This document shows, one piece after another, positions 57,321-64,000 of a stretch of 64,000 nt of DNA. How positions within the stretch are numbered: position 1 is the stretch's first letter; each line of letters starts with the position of its first letter. The translations under genes were made by a program, and so were the position numbers. This DNA is from Streptococcus oralis (lineage in GTDB: Bacteria; Bacillota; Bacilli; Lactobacillales; Streptococcaceae), in NCBI RefSeq assembly GCF_001983955.1, contig NZ_CP019562.1, positions 1,612,001-1,676,000 of the forward strand, given 5' to 3'. The notes under the pieces are model-generated. The model did not search any database and had not been told where the DNA came from. It was given only the letters and a program-made list of their open reading frames with translations.

Positions 57321-57490
57321 TCATTGAGGATAGGTATTTTCAAAGTCAACTACAATTTCAAATAAACGCTCATCCAAAAAAGAGAGTCCCCTTGTCTTAT
57401 CTCATCAGAACTACCATCATAAGTTTCTGCAAGAACTCCACAAATATAAGATGGTATTTCGAATTCCAATACCATGAGATTTTCTGACGT
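57321..57490 (-). pseudogene. Possible decayed gene fragment
   Basis: On the minus strand a coding-like stretch (LEFEIPSYICGVLAETYDGS, then SDEIRQGDSLF) runs into a T run; shifting frame there continues LDERLFEIVVDFENTYPQ to a stop at 57323-57321. No start or upstream continuation is clear. It is not recognised. It sits between the DUF5960 gene and the operon terminator, as the last unit of that operon. Confidence 0.35.
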
Positions 57491-57536
57491 TCACAAGCCA
57501 TCTTTCCTAAATCAAACTTCCCTCTTCCACACCTAG

Positions 57537-57830
57537 TCACTGACTACTATTTTTGAGTCCAGCGTATGCATAGGTTCGATTTCTGGGACACTCTTTTTCC
57601 GTCACTACCCTAAAATAAAAGCGATGCTCCCGCCCATCCTTGGCATTTTCCTTGTTTAAGACAAAGTAGTTTTTCTGATTCATCGCCATGGTTCGTAGGA
57701 TGTCATCGATCAAAAAAGTCAAAGGCACATTCATAGCAGAGTATTTTTGAAAATCCTCTTCAAAACGAATATAGGCTTCTGAAAAATAATTCATCTGCAG
57801 TTTGTTTTCATACAACTCTTTTCTAGTCAT
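57537..57830 (-). CDS. DUF5960-like small protein of the SOS-like cassette
   Basis: 97 residues from MTRKELYENKLQMNYFSEAY; GGAGG six bases upstream and an 8-base overlap with the preceding gene support this start. Mixed helical/beta, ending YFRVVTEKECPRNRTYAYAG. Its family is found with streptococcal umuC-type operons; function unknown. Confidence 0.68.
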   Translation of the reverse strand: MTRKELYENKLQMNYFSEAYIRFEEDFQKYSAMNVPLTFLIDDILRTMAMNQKNYFVLNKENAKDGREHRFYFRVVTEKECPRNRTYAYAGLKNSSQ

Positions 57831-58185
57831 ACACTCCCTCCTCCCACAGTCGAATTTCGAGGACATCTGCTACCTCTACCAGCCTATAGCCCTCATTGGT
57901 CCTAATAGATAGAGTTTGAGGTGATAATTCACTCACCTCGCCGATGATCGTGGTTTTCTGCTTCTTTTCCTTGACCACAAAGTATCCCTTTAGTTGCCCG
58001 ACATACAGCTGCGAAAGCAAGAGTAACTTCTCAACGGAATTCAAATCTGTCGAAAAAGCAACCCGATTTCTTTCTTCACCGAGTGAACTAGTATGCTCTG
58101 AGAGGAAAAAGCCCATCCACTTCTGCATCCCTGGATCTTGATAGTCACGCGCAGATTGAAAGGGTAAATAAGAACGATCAATCAT
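57823..58185 (-). CDS. YolD-like protein
   Basis: 120 residues; IDRSYLPFQSARDYQDPGMQ and MGFFLSEHTSSL fit the YolD-like family, which in Firmicutes is encoded with Y-family polymerases and proposed as a UmuD-like partner. It overlaps the polymerase stop by 4 bases. Confidence 0.78.
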   Translation of the reverse strand: MIDRSYLPFQSARDYQDPGMQKWMGFFLSEHTSSLGEERNRVAFSTDLNSVEKLLLLSQLYVGQLKGYFVVKEKKQKTTIIGEVSELSPQTLSIRTNEGYRLVEVADVLEIRLWEEGVYD

Positions 58186-59597
58186 TTTAGTCCATCTAAT
58201 CCTCCAGCAGAATGCCCCCCAATCAGCTTGCTTCTGGCAAGACTCCTAGAGGCTTCTTCCAGTGCGTTGGCCTTTAAGAGGGAGGTAAAACCAAATTGTT
58301 CCCGAATGGCATCAATAGCCGTCTGGAGCCTTTCTTCTTTTTCTAACTTGTCAACATCATCAAAGAGGGAGATCAAGCTAAAGGACTCGTCCACAAATCC
58401 TGAATAGTTGACTCCGACACTTCTGACTGCTCCAGAAGTGTATTTATTATGAAATAGCTTCAAAACATAATCCGTTAAGACAGCTGTATTATTGGTCGGT
58501 TCGACCTTCATTTGTGTGTGAATAGACGGCCTGACCTCCTGCTTAGAGAAACCAACATAGATAGAGACAAGAGTTGTTTTCTTGCCCGCCCTTCTCAGTC
58601 TAATAGCCACCTGCTCCGCCATTTCTCGAAGAATAATTTCGATATCCCGTAGCTTCACGTAGTCTCTCGGCAAGATTTGAGAATTTCCTAACCCTTGAGA
58701 CTTGGCTTTATAGGGCCTGTGAACATTGCTCTCATCAATCCCGTTAGCATGAAACCACAAACGCAGGCCAGCCTGACCGAGAGCTTTCTGTAGCTGGTCT
58801 GGATTACTGGTGGCCAATTCTCTGATGGAAAAAACCCCCAGAGCATGCAAGCGTTTCTCCATCCGCCTGCCAATCCCCCAAAAGTCCGTCATCTTGGGAA
58901 TGGCCCAAACCTTCTCTTCCACATCCTGGTAAGACCAGTTGGCCCTCATGGTCGGGGTGTGCTTAGCCTCATTATCCAGAGCCAATTTAGCCAGTAAGGG
59001 ATTGGCATTGGACATACCCACTGTAGAGTAGATCCCTGTCTGCCTCCAAATATCCCTCTGGATGCGAGCAGAAAGCAGATCCAGCTTGTCTTTGCGAGAG
59101 AGACTCTTGTCTGGGATGAAGTAGTTGAGCGAACTGGTCAGATCGATAAAGCCCTCATCGATAGAGTAGGGATAAATATCATCTGGACTGCCATAATTTT
59201 GAAAGATTCGCTGGATTTCCATATTGACCGCTATGTATTCATCCATCCTAGGTGGCACAACCAAAGTCACTTGAGCCCAATCTTCGATGTAGCGAACATA
59301 GTCTGAGTCAGTAGGCAAGCCTTGCTTTCGAGCATTGTAATAAGAAAATTTGCGCGTTTTGATATCAAAAGGCAGATCATAGGCCCGGCCAACATTGGAC
59401 TTGCCAAAAATCTTCTTAAACATGGGAGAGGAAGCTAGGATAAGGCCGGTAGAATTATCCGCGCGACTCATGACACAAAGCGAGGTCTTCAGCGGATGCA
59501 AGCCTCTTTTCACACACTCAACACTAGCATAAAAAGATTTCATATCGACAAAGGCAATATCACTTTTGGGCTCTCTGGAATAATCAAAGTAGCCCAT
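58182..59597 (-). CDS. umuC: Y-family DNA polymerase (UmuC/MucB type)
   Basis: 471 residues. Catalytic motifs AFVDMKSFYASVE near the start (metal-binding Asp) and YSIDEGFIDLT (acidic pair), then helix-hairpin-helix segment FWGIGRRMEKRL and a little-finger domain. It performs error-prone lesion bypass. It begins three bases after the HdiR-type repressor's stop codon, so it is under the repressor's promoter and probably induced by DNA damage. Similar genes occur on Tn5252-type elements and as chromosomal operons in streptococci. Confidence 0.93.
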   Translation of the reverse strand: MGYFDYSREPKSDIAFVDMKSFYASVECVKRGLHPLKTSLCVMSRADNSTGLILASSPMFKKIFGKSNVGRAYDLPFDIKTRKFSYYNARKQGLPTDSDYVRYIEDWAQVTLVVPPRMDEYIAVNMEIQRIFQNYGSPDDIYPYSIDEGFIDLTSSLNYFIPDKSLSRKDKLDLLSARIQRDIWRQTGIYSTVGMSNANPLLAKLALDNEAKHTPTMRANWSYQDVEEKVWAIPKMTDFWGIGRRMEKRLHALGVFSIRELATSNPDQLQKALGQAGLRLWFHANGIDESNVHRPYKAKSQGLGNSQILPRDYVKLRDIEIILREMAEQVAIRLRRAGKKTTLVSIYVGFSKQEVRPSIHTQMKVEPTNNTAVLTDYVLKLFHNKYTSGAVRSVGVNYSGFVDESFSLISLFDDVDKLEKEERLQTAIDAIREQFGFTSLLKANALEEASRSLARSKLIGGHSAGGLDGLK

Positions 59598-59600
59598 AGG

Positions 59601-60287
59601 CTAACCCTCCATCGGCACAAAATTCCCAACGATAATCCCCACAATCCGAGGATCTTCCTCATAGGAGATGAAAATGTCCTTGTATTTAGGATTGATAGAA
59701 ACCAGACGCAAACCATCTTCCTCCCGATAGACCCGTTTAATATAGGTCTGGTTGTTGCAAACCACTGCATAAACCGCCCCATCATAATCAAATCCGGTCT
59801 CTCGAATCAAAGCCACGGAACCATTTTGATATTTAGGTTCCATAGAGTCCCCAGCCACCCAGGAAGCAAAATCGTGGGCTAGTTCTTCATTAAAGTAAAC
59901 GGTATCAAAATTTCTATCGTCATATACCGAAGCCCCGATCCCTGCTGACATGCGTTCATAGACACGATACTCGTAGAGGCGCTCTGGCATGGTCGCCACC
60001 TTCTGAGTTTGTTCTTCTTGAGCCAGGTTGCGAGCATAGAGCACAACCTTGTCCTTCCCTTGCTTGGAGAGGCTATTGTAGAGGCGAACAATCTCGATCT
60101 GAGTGAAATATCCCTTTGCCACCTTTAAAATATTTTCTAGCTGGGCAACCTTCTCCTTGGATGGTTCCTTAATTCCACGTTCCCAAGCCGAGTAAGCCTG
60201 AAAACTAATCCCTAATTCCTCTGCAATCTCTTTTTGTGTCAGTTTTAGCTCTTTCCTACGAGCCTTGAGTTTTTCTGGTTGGTACAT
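59601..60287 (-). CDS. hdiR: HdiR/LexA-like self-cleaving repressor
   Basis: 228 residues: N-terminal XRE HTH (LTQKEIAEELGISFQAYSAW, 16-35) and a C-terminal S24 (LexA/UmuD) peptidase domain. Ser148 in VAGDSMEP and Lys184 in TYIKRV form the dyad, and Ala115-Gly116 (MSAGIGAS) is the probable self-cleavage site. Streptococcal HdiR represses a umuC operon until RecA-triggered cleavage. A dyad overlapping the start of transcription is present upstream. Confidence 0.9.
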   Translation of the reverse strand: MYQPEKLKARRKELKLTQKEIAEELGISFQAYSAWERGIKEPSKEKVAQLENILKVAKGYFTQIEIVRLYNSLSKQGKDKVVLYARNLAQEEQTQKVATMPERLYEYRVYERMSAGIGASVYDDRNFDTVYFNEELAHDFASWVAGDSMEPKYQNGSVALIRETGFDYDGAVYAVVCNNQTYIKRVYREEDGLRLVSINPKYKDIFISYEEDPRIVGIIVGNFVPMEG

Positions 60288-60364
60288 GATTCACCCCCTA
60301 GTGTGATGTTTTATTGAGAATATCTCTCTTAGAAAAACAAATCGACGGTTAAGCTTACATCTCT

Positions 60365-60436
60365 AAAACTCAACCAATTCGGTTTAGTTTTATTATATAA
60401 AAAAAGTGGACGATTGTCTAGTGGGAAAATCCCACT
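60365..60436 (-). promoter_or_regulatory. hdiR-umuC promoter with operator dyad
   Basis: Minus strand: TAGACA (60420-60415), 17-base spacer, TATAAT (60397-60392), followed at once by the dyad AAAACTAAACC-N5-GGTTGAGTTTT (60391-60365, one mismatch). A second perfect palindrome AGTGGGA-N3-TCCCACT (60420-60436) abuts the -35. Confidence 0.72.
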
Positions 60437-60491
60437 TTAAACCCTACTTGCTTCAGCTTCATAAAATGATCATGACTTACAAATAAAGAAG

Positions 60492-60518
60492 AAAAACATC
60501 TCAAATTTGATGAGATGG
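60492..60518 (-). terminator. Terminator after the DUF6287 gene
   Basis: The minus strand CATCTCA-TCAAAT-TTGAGATG followed by TTTTTC, nine bases past the stop. Confidence 0.87.
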
Positions 60519-60526
60519 TTAATCAT

Positions 60527-61450
60527 TCAGTCTACTTTATAAAAAACTTGTTCTGAGCTAGTTGGAGCAGCTTGCCCAGCAATAAGCCTGTTTTTACTTG
60601 AATCAGAATCAACCCACTTCATAGTGCTCCCTGCAGGATAAATACTCATTCCATACCCTGAGGAACCTGCTCTAATACTGAAATTAATACTTCCATCGTT
60701 ACCCATGCTCACTTTCTCAATATTTCCACTGTTTACTAATCCATTTTTATCGAATGTAAACTCTTGTCCAAGCTCATTTCTCCAAGTTCCGACTAGAGTA
60801 GAGAAATCTCCATTTAGAATGGCTTGCTCATCTATTTTTTGTGACTCAGCATTCGTTTGCTCTTCTTGTGTCGAAGGTTTTTCCTCCGTAGTCGTAACAC
60901 TATCTTGAGTAGTTGTTAAACTAGTAGTCGTTGTTGCACTTGTTGTACTTGTCGTTGTCGTACTACTAGTAGAAACCTGTTCTGTTGTAGTACTTACTGC
61001 TTCTGTATCTTGCTTCTTATGATTAAAGAAGAACATAAAACTTATCAGTACTATAGGAATTAAGGAACATGACAAAAGCAACAGCCAGTTGATGCCTTTT
61101 TTTTTCGATCGTAGAACAATAATTTCATCAGCATCCTGATAAATCTCAACTAATTGATTTAATTTAGGTTGAAAATTCAGCTCACGAATTGGAATAAGTA
61201 GTTCATCCCCTGTATTCAGCTGTATTCTAGCAAGCCCATCTTCAATACTAATGATCTTATGCTTCGGTTTATAAGTAAAAGCAGCATTTTTAGCTTCAAG
61301 TTTTACAACTAAATCCTCATAGATATGAACAATATCCCCGATTTTGGGCTCAAATTCACAATTCTCAATAGCAGACTTTTGAAAACTTCCATTATTATAA
61401 CCAATATAAACAGTATCTTCAGTTCTTTTAATTATCTTTCCTATTTTCAT
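60527..61450 (-). CDS. Membrane protein with DUF6287-type extracellular domain
   Basis: 307 residues from MKIGKIIKRTEDTVYIGYNN, with AAAGGTG upstream. Two related beta-rich cytosolic repeats (about 1-55 and 60-115, each ending in an IGDIVHIYEDLV/LNQLVEIYQDAD type strand), one membrane helix (about 121-142), a Ser/Thr-rich linker (about 150-205) and an extracellular domain beginning ILNGDFSTLVGTWRNELGQE. The last part resembles DUF6287 lipoprotein-like domains of streptococci. The cytosolic part may sense or bind a ligand; function unknown. Confidence 0.7.
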   Translation of the reverse strand: MKIGKIIKRTEDTVYIGYNNGSFQKSAIENCEFEPKIGDIVHIYEDLVVKLEAKNAAFTYKPKHKIISIEDGLARIQLNTGDELLIPIRELNFQPKLNQLVEIYQDADEIIVLRSKKKGINWLLLLSCSLIPIVLISFMFFFNHKKQDTEAVSTTTEQVSTSSTTTTSTTSATTTTSLTTTQDSVTTTEEKPSTQEEQTNAESQKIDEQAILNGDFSTLVGTWRNELGQEFTFDKNGLVNSGNIEKVSMGNDGSINFSIRAGSSGYGMSIYPAGSTMKWVDSDSSKNRLIAGQAAPTSSEQVFYKVD

Positions 61451-61585
61451 TTCTAACACCTTTATATTATTTTTCCTTAATTGTATCATATAAAGCTTAA
61501 AAACCAAACTCGGCTACTTCTAGACTGGTTGACCTCCCGAAGCATATGTGCTAGAATTATTAATATATAAACACAATGAGAGGCT

Positions 61586-62143
61586 ATGCACTATATGTTC
61601 CCATTTATGCCTGCAGCAAGAGCAAAAACCGTCTTTGATATTCCCTATCAAAGATTATATCAAATTGGTTTTAAAGGATTAATTTTCGATATAGATCAAA
61701 CTCTTGTGATGCATGGCGCTCCTGCAACAGAACAGGTTATTGAACTTTTCCAAAAACTGAAAAACCTTGGTTTCCATCTCTTTCTTTTGTCAAATAACGA
61801 CGAAGAAAGAATATCCGAATTCAATCAACATCTTGCCGTCCCTTATATTCCTATATCAGAAAAACCCAATCCAAAAAACTTCATAAAAGCTCTTGAAATT
61901 ATGAATCTAGAGTCTTTTGAAACAGTGATGATTGGAGATCAACTTTTTACAGATGTGTTAGGTGCTAGCCGAGCTAATATACCTACTATCTTAGTTGATT
62001 TTTTATATGATCCTAAAGAGGGAGGAATTGGTAAAAAACGATGGGTGGAAAAACTTCTACTATCGACTTATCCTCTTTTAAGACAAAAAAATACAGATCT
62101 AGATTTACTCAAGAAGGAGAATCCACATGGTTTTTTGGAATAA
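61586..62143 (+). CDS. HAD-superfamily phosphatase (YqeG-like)
   Basis: 185 residues. HAD motif I FDIDQTLV, motif II LLSNND, motif III/IV region MIGDQLFTDVLGA. It resembles HAD-IIIA YqeG-type phosphatases, but the usual yqeG-yqeH neighbours are missing and it overlaps a VanW gene instead. Substrate unknown. Confidence 0.82.
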   Translation: MHYMFPFMPAARAKTVFDIPYQRLYQIGFKGLIFDIDQTLVMHGAPATEQVIELFQKLKNLGFHLFLLSNNDEERISEFNQHLAVPYIPISEKPNPKNFIKALEIMNLESFETVMIGDQLFTDVLGASRANIPTILVDFLYDPKEGGIGKKRWVEKLLLSTYPLLRQKNTDLDLLKKENPHGFLE

Positions 62144-62963
62144 AGATCTTTTGTTTTGTGAGATTAGTCCCATCACATATAAAATTTCTCTCAAGAAAGA
62201 AAATCTCAAACGACATATTCAAAACTTCAAGCAAGGTAAAAAATTTTCAAAAGTACGTCAAGAAAAACTTCTACCTAACTTGGTATCATCATACTCTACT
62301 CAGTTAATAAAACATGGCCCAGGTATTGATATCAACCTTCAAAAAGGGAAAGCAACTAACATTCAAATTGCAGCCCAAACTTTAAATCATATTATGATTT
62401 ATCCTGGAGAAGAATTTTCTTTTTGGAGTTTAGTTGGAAATATAACAAAGAGAAAAGGTTACCAAGAGGGACGAGTAATTGTCAACGAGAAAGTACAATC
62501 TGGCATTGGAGGAGGTCTATGCAATTTAGCTAACCTACTTCATCTTTTAATCGTCCATAGCCCTATGGAAATTACGGAATTCCATGCTCATTCGGATGCA
62601 CTGGATCCAGACAAGGACACACGAAAACCATTTTCTAACGGAACGTCTGTTCAATATAATCATCAGGACTATCGTTTCAAAAACAACACTGAACAAATCA
62701 TTCAGCTACGAATATGGGTAGAAAATGAAATTCTATTTGGAGAATTACGTAGCGAATCACAATTCCCCTTCACTTATCAAATTGTTGAAGAAAATCACCA
62801 CTTCAAAAAAGAAGGGGACCATTACTATCGTAACTCTTTGATTTATCGTGAAAAACTGGACCGTATCACTGAACAGACTTTGGAAAAAGAGCTTGTTCTG
62901 AAAAATCATTCAAAAGTAATGTATGATCCTGATCTTATCCCTAAAGAAATGATTAAACAATAA
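62127..62963 (+). CDS. VanW-family protein
   Basis: 278 residues with the VanW core: YPGEEFSFWSLVGNITKRKG, GIGGGLCNLANLLHLL and HSDALDPDKDTRKPFSNGTS. No signal peptide is visible. VanW occurs beside vancomycin-resistance genes but is widespread without them and has no established activity. It overlaps the HAD gene by 17 bases, indicating co-translation. Confidence 0.85.
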   Translation: MVFWNKDLLFCEISPITYKISLKKENLKRHIQNFKQGKKFSKVRQEKLLPNLVSSYSTQLIKHGPGIDINLQKGKATNIQIAAQTLNHIMIYPGEEFSFWSLVGNITKRKGYQEGRVIVNEKVQSGIGGGLCNLANLLHLLIVHSPMEITEFHAHSDALDPDKDTRKPFSNGTSVQYNHQDYRFKNNTEQIIQLRIWVENEILFGELRSESQFPFTYQIVEENHHFKKEGDHYYRNSLIYREKLDRITEQTLEKELVLKNHSKVMYDPDLIPKEMIKQ

Positions 62964-63023
62964 TCTGAATCCTTTTATTTTCCAATCTATAGTATTCAGA
63001 TTAAAAGTTAAAAAGGAACTTTT

Positions 63024-63689
63024 ATGAACTCACCTAAATTAATTGTTATGCTGACGCATAATGATCACACTATTGAAAATGCACGTGACATCTTCGAAGT
63101 ATGTAAGAATTCTAAGGCTCAATGTTGGGGTTTTAAAGAAAGACCTCTCCCAATTTCAGAAATGAAGGCTCTATTTTCAGAAATGAAGGCTTGTGGTAAA
63201 ACTACTTTTCTTGAAGTTGTTGAGTATGATGAAGAAAGTGGACTTCACGGTGCACAGATTGCAAAAGAATGTGGGTGTGATGTGTTGATGGGAACAGTTT
63301 TCTTTGATTCTATCAACCAGTTTTGCAAAGATAACCAAATCAAATATATGCCATTTGTTGGCCAAATCACTGGACGTCCATCTGTTCTTGAAGGTTCCAT
63401 AGAAAGTATGATTGCACAAGCGAGAGAATACCTTGAAAAAGGTGTCTACGGTATCGATTTGCTAGGTTATCGATACACTGGTGATCCAGTAGCATTGAGT
63501 AAAGCTTTTGTCCAAGAAATTCAAGCACCAGTTTGTTTAGCTGGAAGTATTGATTGTTATGAACGTTTGGATGAAGTAATAGAAACGAATCCATGGGCCT
63601 TTACAGTTGGCAGTGCATTTTTTGAAGAAAAATTTGGATCTGATATTCATAAGCAGATTAATAATGTTTGTGATTATATAGGTAGATAA
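63024..63689 (+). CDS. TIM-barrel protein of unknown function (NanE/ThiG-like)
   Basis: 221 residues with alternating beta/alpha pattern and C-terminal barrel-type phosphate-binding strands (APVCLAGSIDCYERLDEVIE, then WAFTVGSAFFEEKFG). This resembles phosphosugar or amino-acid-pathway TIM barrels (NanE, HisA, ThiG-like). No precise family can be named. AAAGGAAC lies before the ATG. It is 60 bases after the VanW gene, possibly the same transcript. Confidence 0.68.
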   Translation: MNSPKLIVMLTHNDHTIENARDIFEVCKNSKAQCWGFKERPLPISEMKALFSEMKACGKTTFLEVVEYDEESGLHGAQIAKECGCDVLMGTVFFDSINQFCKDNQIKYMPFVGQITGRPSVLEGSIESMIAQAREYLEKGVYGIDLLGYRYTGDPVALSKAFVQEIQAPVCLAGSIDCYERLDEVIETNPWAFTVGSAFFEEKFGSDIHKQINNVCDYIGR

Positions 63690-63714
63690 TTTAAAATAGA
63701 TTTTCAGAGTGAAT

Positions 63715-63770
63715 TTACCCTCCAGAAATTAGATTTTTATATCTGACTTTTGGAAGGTAATTTTTATTTT
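63715..63770 (+). terminator. Terminator after the TIM-barrel gene
   Basis: TTACC-TCCA-AA pairs with TT-TGGA-GGTAA around an inner AGAT/ATCT stem, followed by TTTTTATTTT. Confidence 0.75.
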
Positions 63771-63971
63771 ACTCCGATAATTCAATTATTATAATTCTAA
63801 ACTAGCAATCATTAAAAAAATCAAGAGATAACTCTTGAGTGCTTTGAAACGTTGATAGTATCGTATTGATTAACGTTTTGAGGCAACTGACTTTGTCAGA
63901 TTGCAGCCACATTTGTAAGCGACTAAAGTCGCAACAACTGTGTCAATTGCACCAATTTAGTAAGAAAGTAT
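63771..63971. other. Gene-free region with small inverted repeats
   Basis: No gene. It holds AACGTT...AACGTT (about 63848-63877), CTGAC-TTT-GTCAG (about 63888-63900), GCGACT-AA-AGTCGC (about 63918-63931). It could be the 3' end region of a minus-strand gene beyond the window, or a repeat element. Confidence 0.4.
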
Positions 63972-64000
63972 AAAAAAAAGAGCACCTCGGAAGGTGCTCT
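63972..64000 (-). terminator. Terminator at the window edge
   Basis: On the minus strand AGAGCACCT-TCCG-AGGTGCTCT followed by TTTTTTTT; it probably ends a minus-strand gene lying beyond base 64000. Confidence 0.85.

Noticed and set aside
57537..60287. Part of an integrative element (Tn5252-like) because of the MucB-type polymerase
   Set aside because: No integrase, relaxase, att repeats or conjugation genes are visible nearby; a chromosomal SOS-like operon is the simpler reading.
61586..62963. Vancomycin-resistance cluster because of VanW
   Set aside because: No vanHAX, vanRS or vanY homologue is present; VanW proteins are common outside resistance loci.

Overview
The window is chromosomal DNA from a mitis-group Streptococcus (S. 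mitis, S. oralis or a close relative of S. pneumoniae). The evidence is the low GC content, BOX and RUP-like intergenic repeats, a blp bacteriocin-regulation locus, three YSIRK/LPXTG surface glycosidases, a pneumococcal-type PBP2x gene and GlnR, HrcA and CcpA sites of the streptococcal type. The species is an inference; no rRNA is present. No CRISPR array, tRNA, rRNA or intact insertion sequence was seen.

Layout: (1) 1-2.7 kb, the blpH/blpR/blpS signalling genes facing a blpT-like gene, with paired BlpR-type direct repeats for both directions. (2) 2.8-5.4 kb, an EcsAB-type ABC transporter and a HIT hydrolase. (3) 5.4-11.2 kb, the hrcA-grpE-dnaK-dnaJ heat-shock operon with two CIRCE operators, broken up by several small repeats; one, a 108-bp RUP-like element, sits between the ribosome-binding site and the start codon of dnaJ. 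(4) 11.3-18.3 kb, a PadR/DUF2812 operon, glnR-glnA, a membrane protein, pgk, and a WYL regulator split by one in-frame stop. (5) 18.3-25.1 kb, a GH85 endoglycosidase and a Na/Pi cotransporter. (6) 25.1-32.8 kb, a tightly packed minus-strand run: immunity protein, pepA, yidD, rluB, scpB, scpA, xerD-like, CBS protein, phosphodiesterase, rdgB, murI and UPF0154. (7) 33-38.5 kb, a GH95 fucosidase. (8) 38.5-43 kb, the division cluster rsmH-ftsL-pbpX-mraY. (9) 43-45 kb, a small XRE-regulated membrane-protein operon. (10) 45-50.2 kb, a type VIIb (LXG) toxin locus: two small targeting partners, a TelC-like lipid II phosphatase toxin, and an array of four TipC immunity genes (one frameshifted) with an orphan frameshifted toxin tail between them. 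(11) 50.4-57.2 kb, glutathione peroxidase and a 1989-residue surface protein joining a serine protease to a GH29 fucosidase. (12) 57.3-60.4 kb, an SOS-like cassette (HdiR-type repressor, Y-family polymerase, YolD-like and DUF5960 proteins). (13) 60.5-63.7 kb, a DUF6287 membrane protein and a HAD/VanW/TIM-barrel group.

How genes work together: the three large cell-wall-anchored glycosidases carry CcpA cre sites near their promoters, so they look like one carbon-catabolite-controlled set for stripping host glycans (endo-beta-N-acetylglucosaminidase plus two fucosidase families). The blp genes and the TelC/TipC locus are competition modules. PBP2x carries a Gly in place of the Thr next to the active-site Ser and other changes seen in mosaic, beta-lactam-tolerant alleles.

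Most notable observations: the TelC/TipC array with toxin remnants, the RUP insertion that separates Shine-Dalgarno and start codon of dnaJ, the covarying two-hairpin intergenic element in two copies, the PBP2x substitutions, and the protease-fucosidase fusion.
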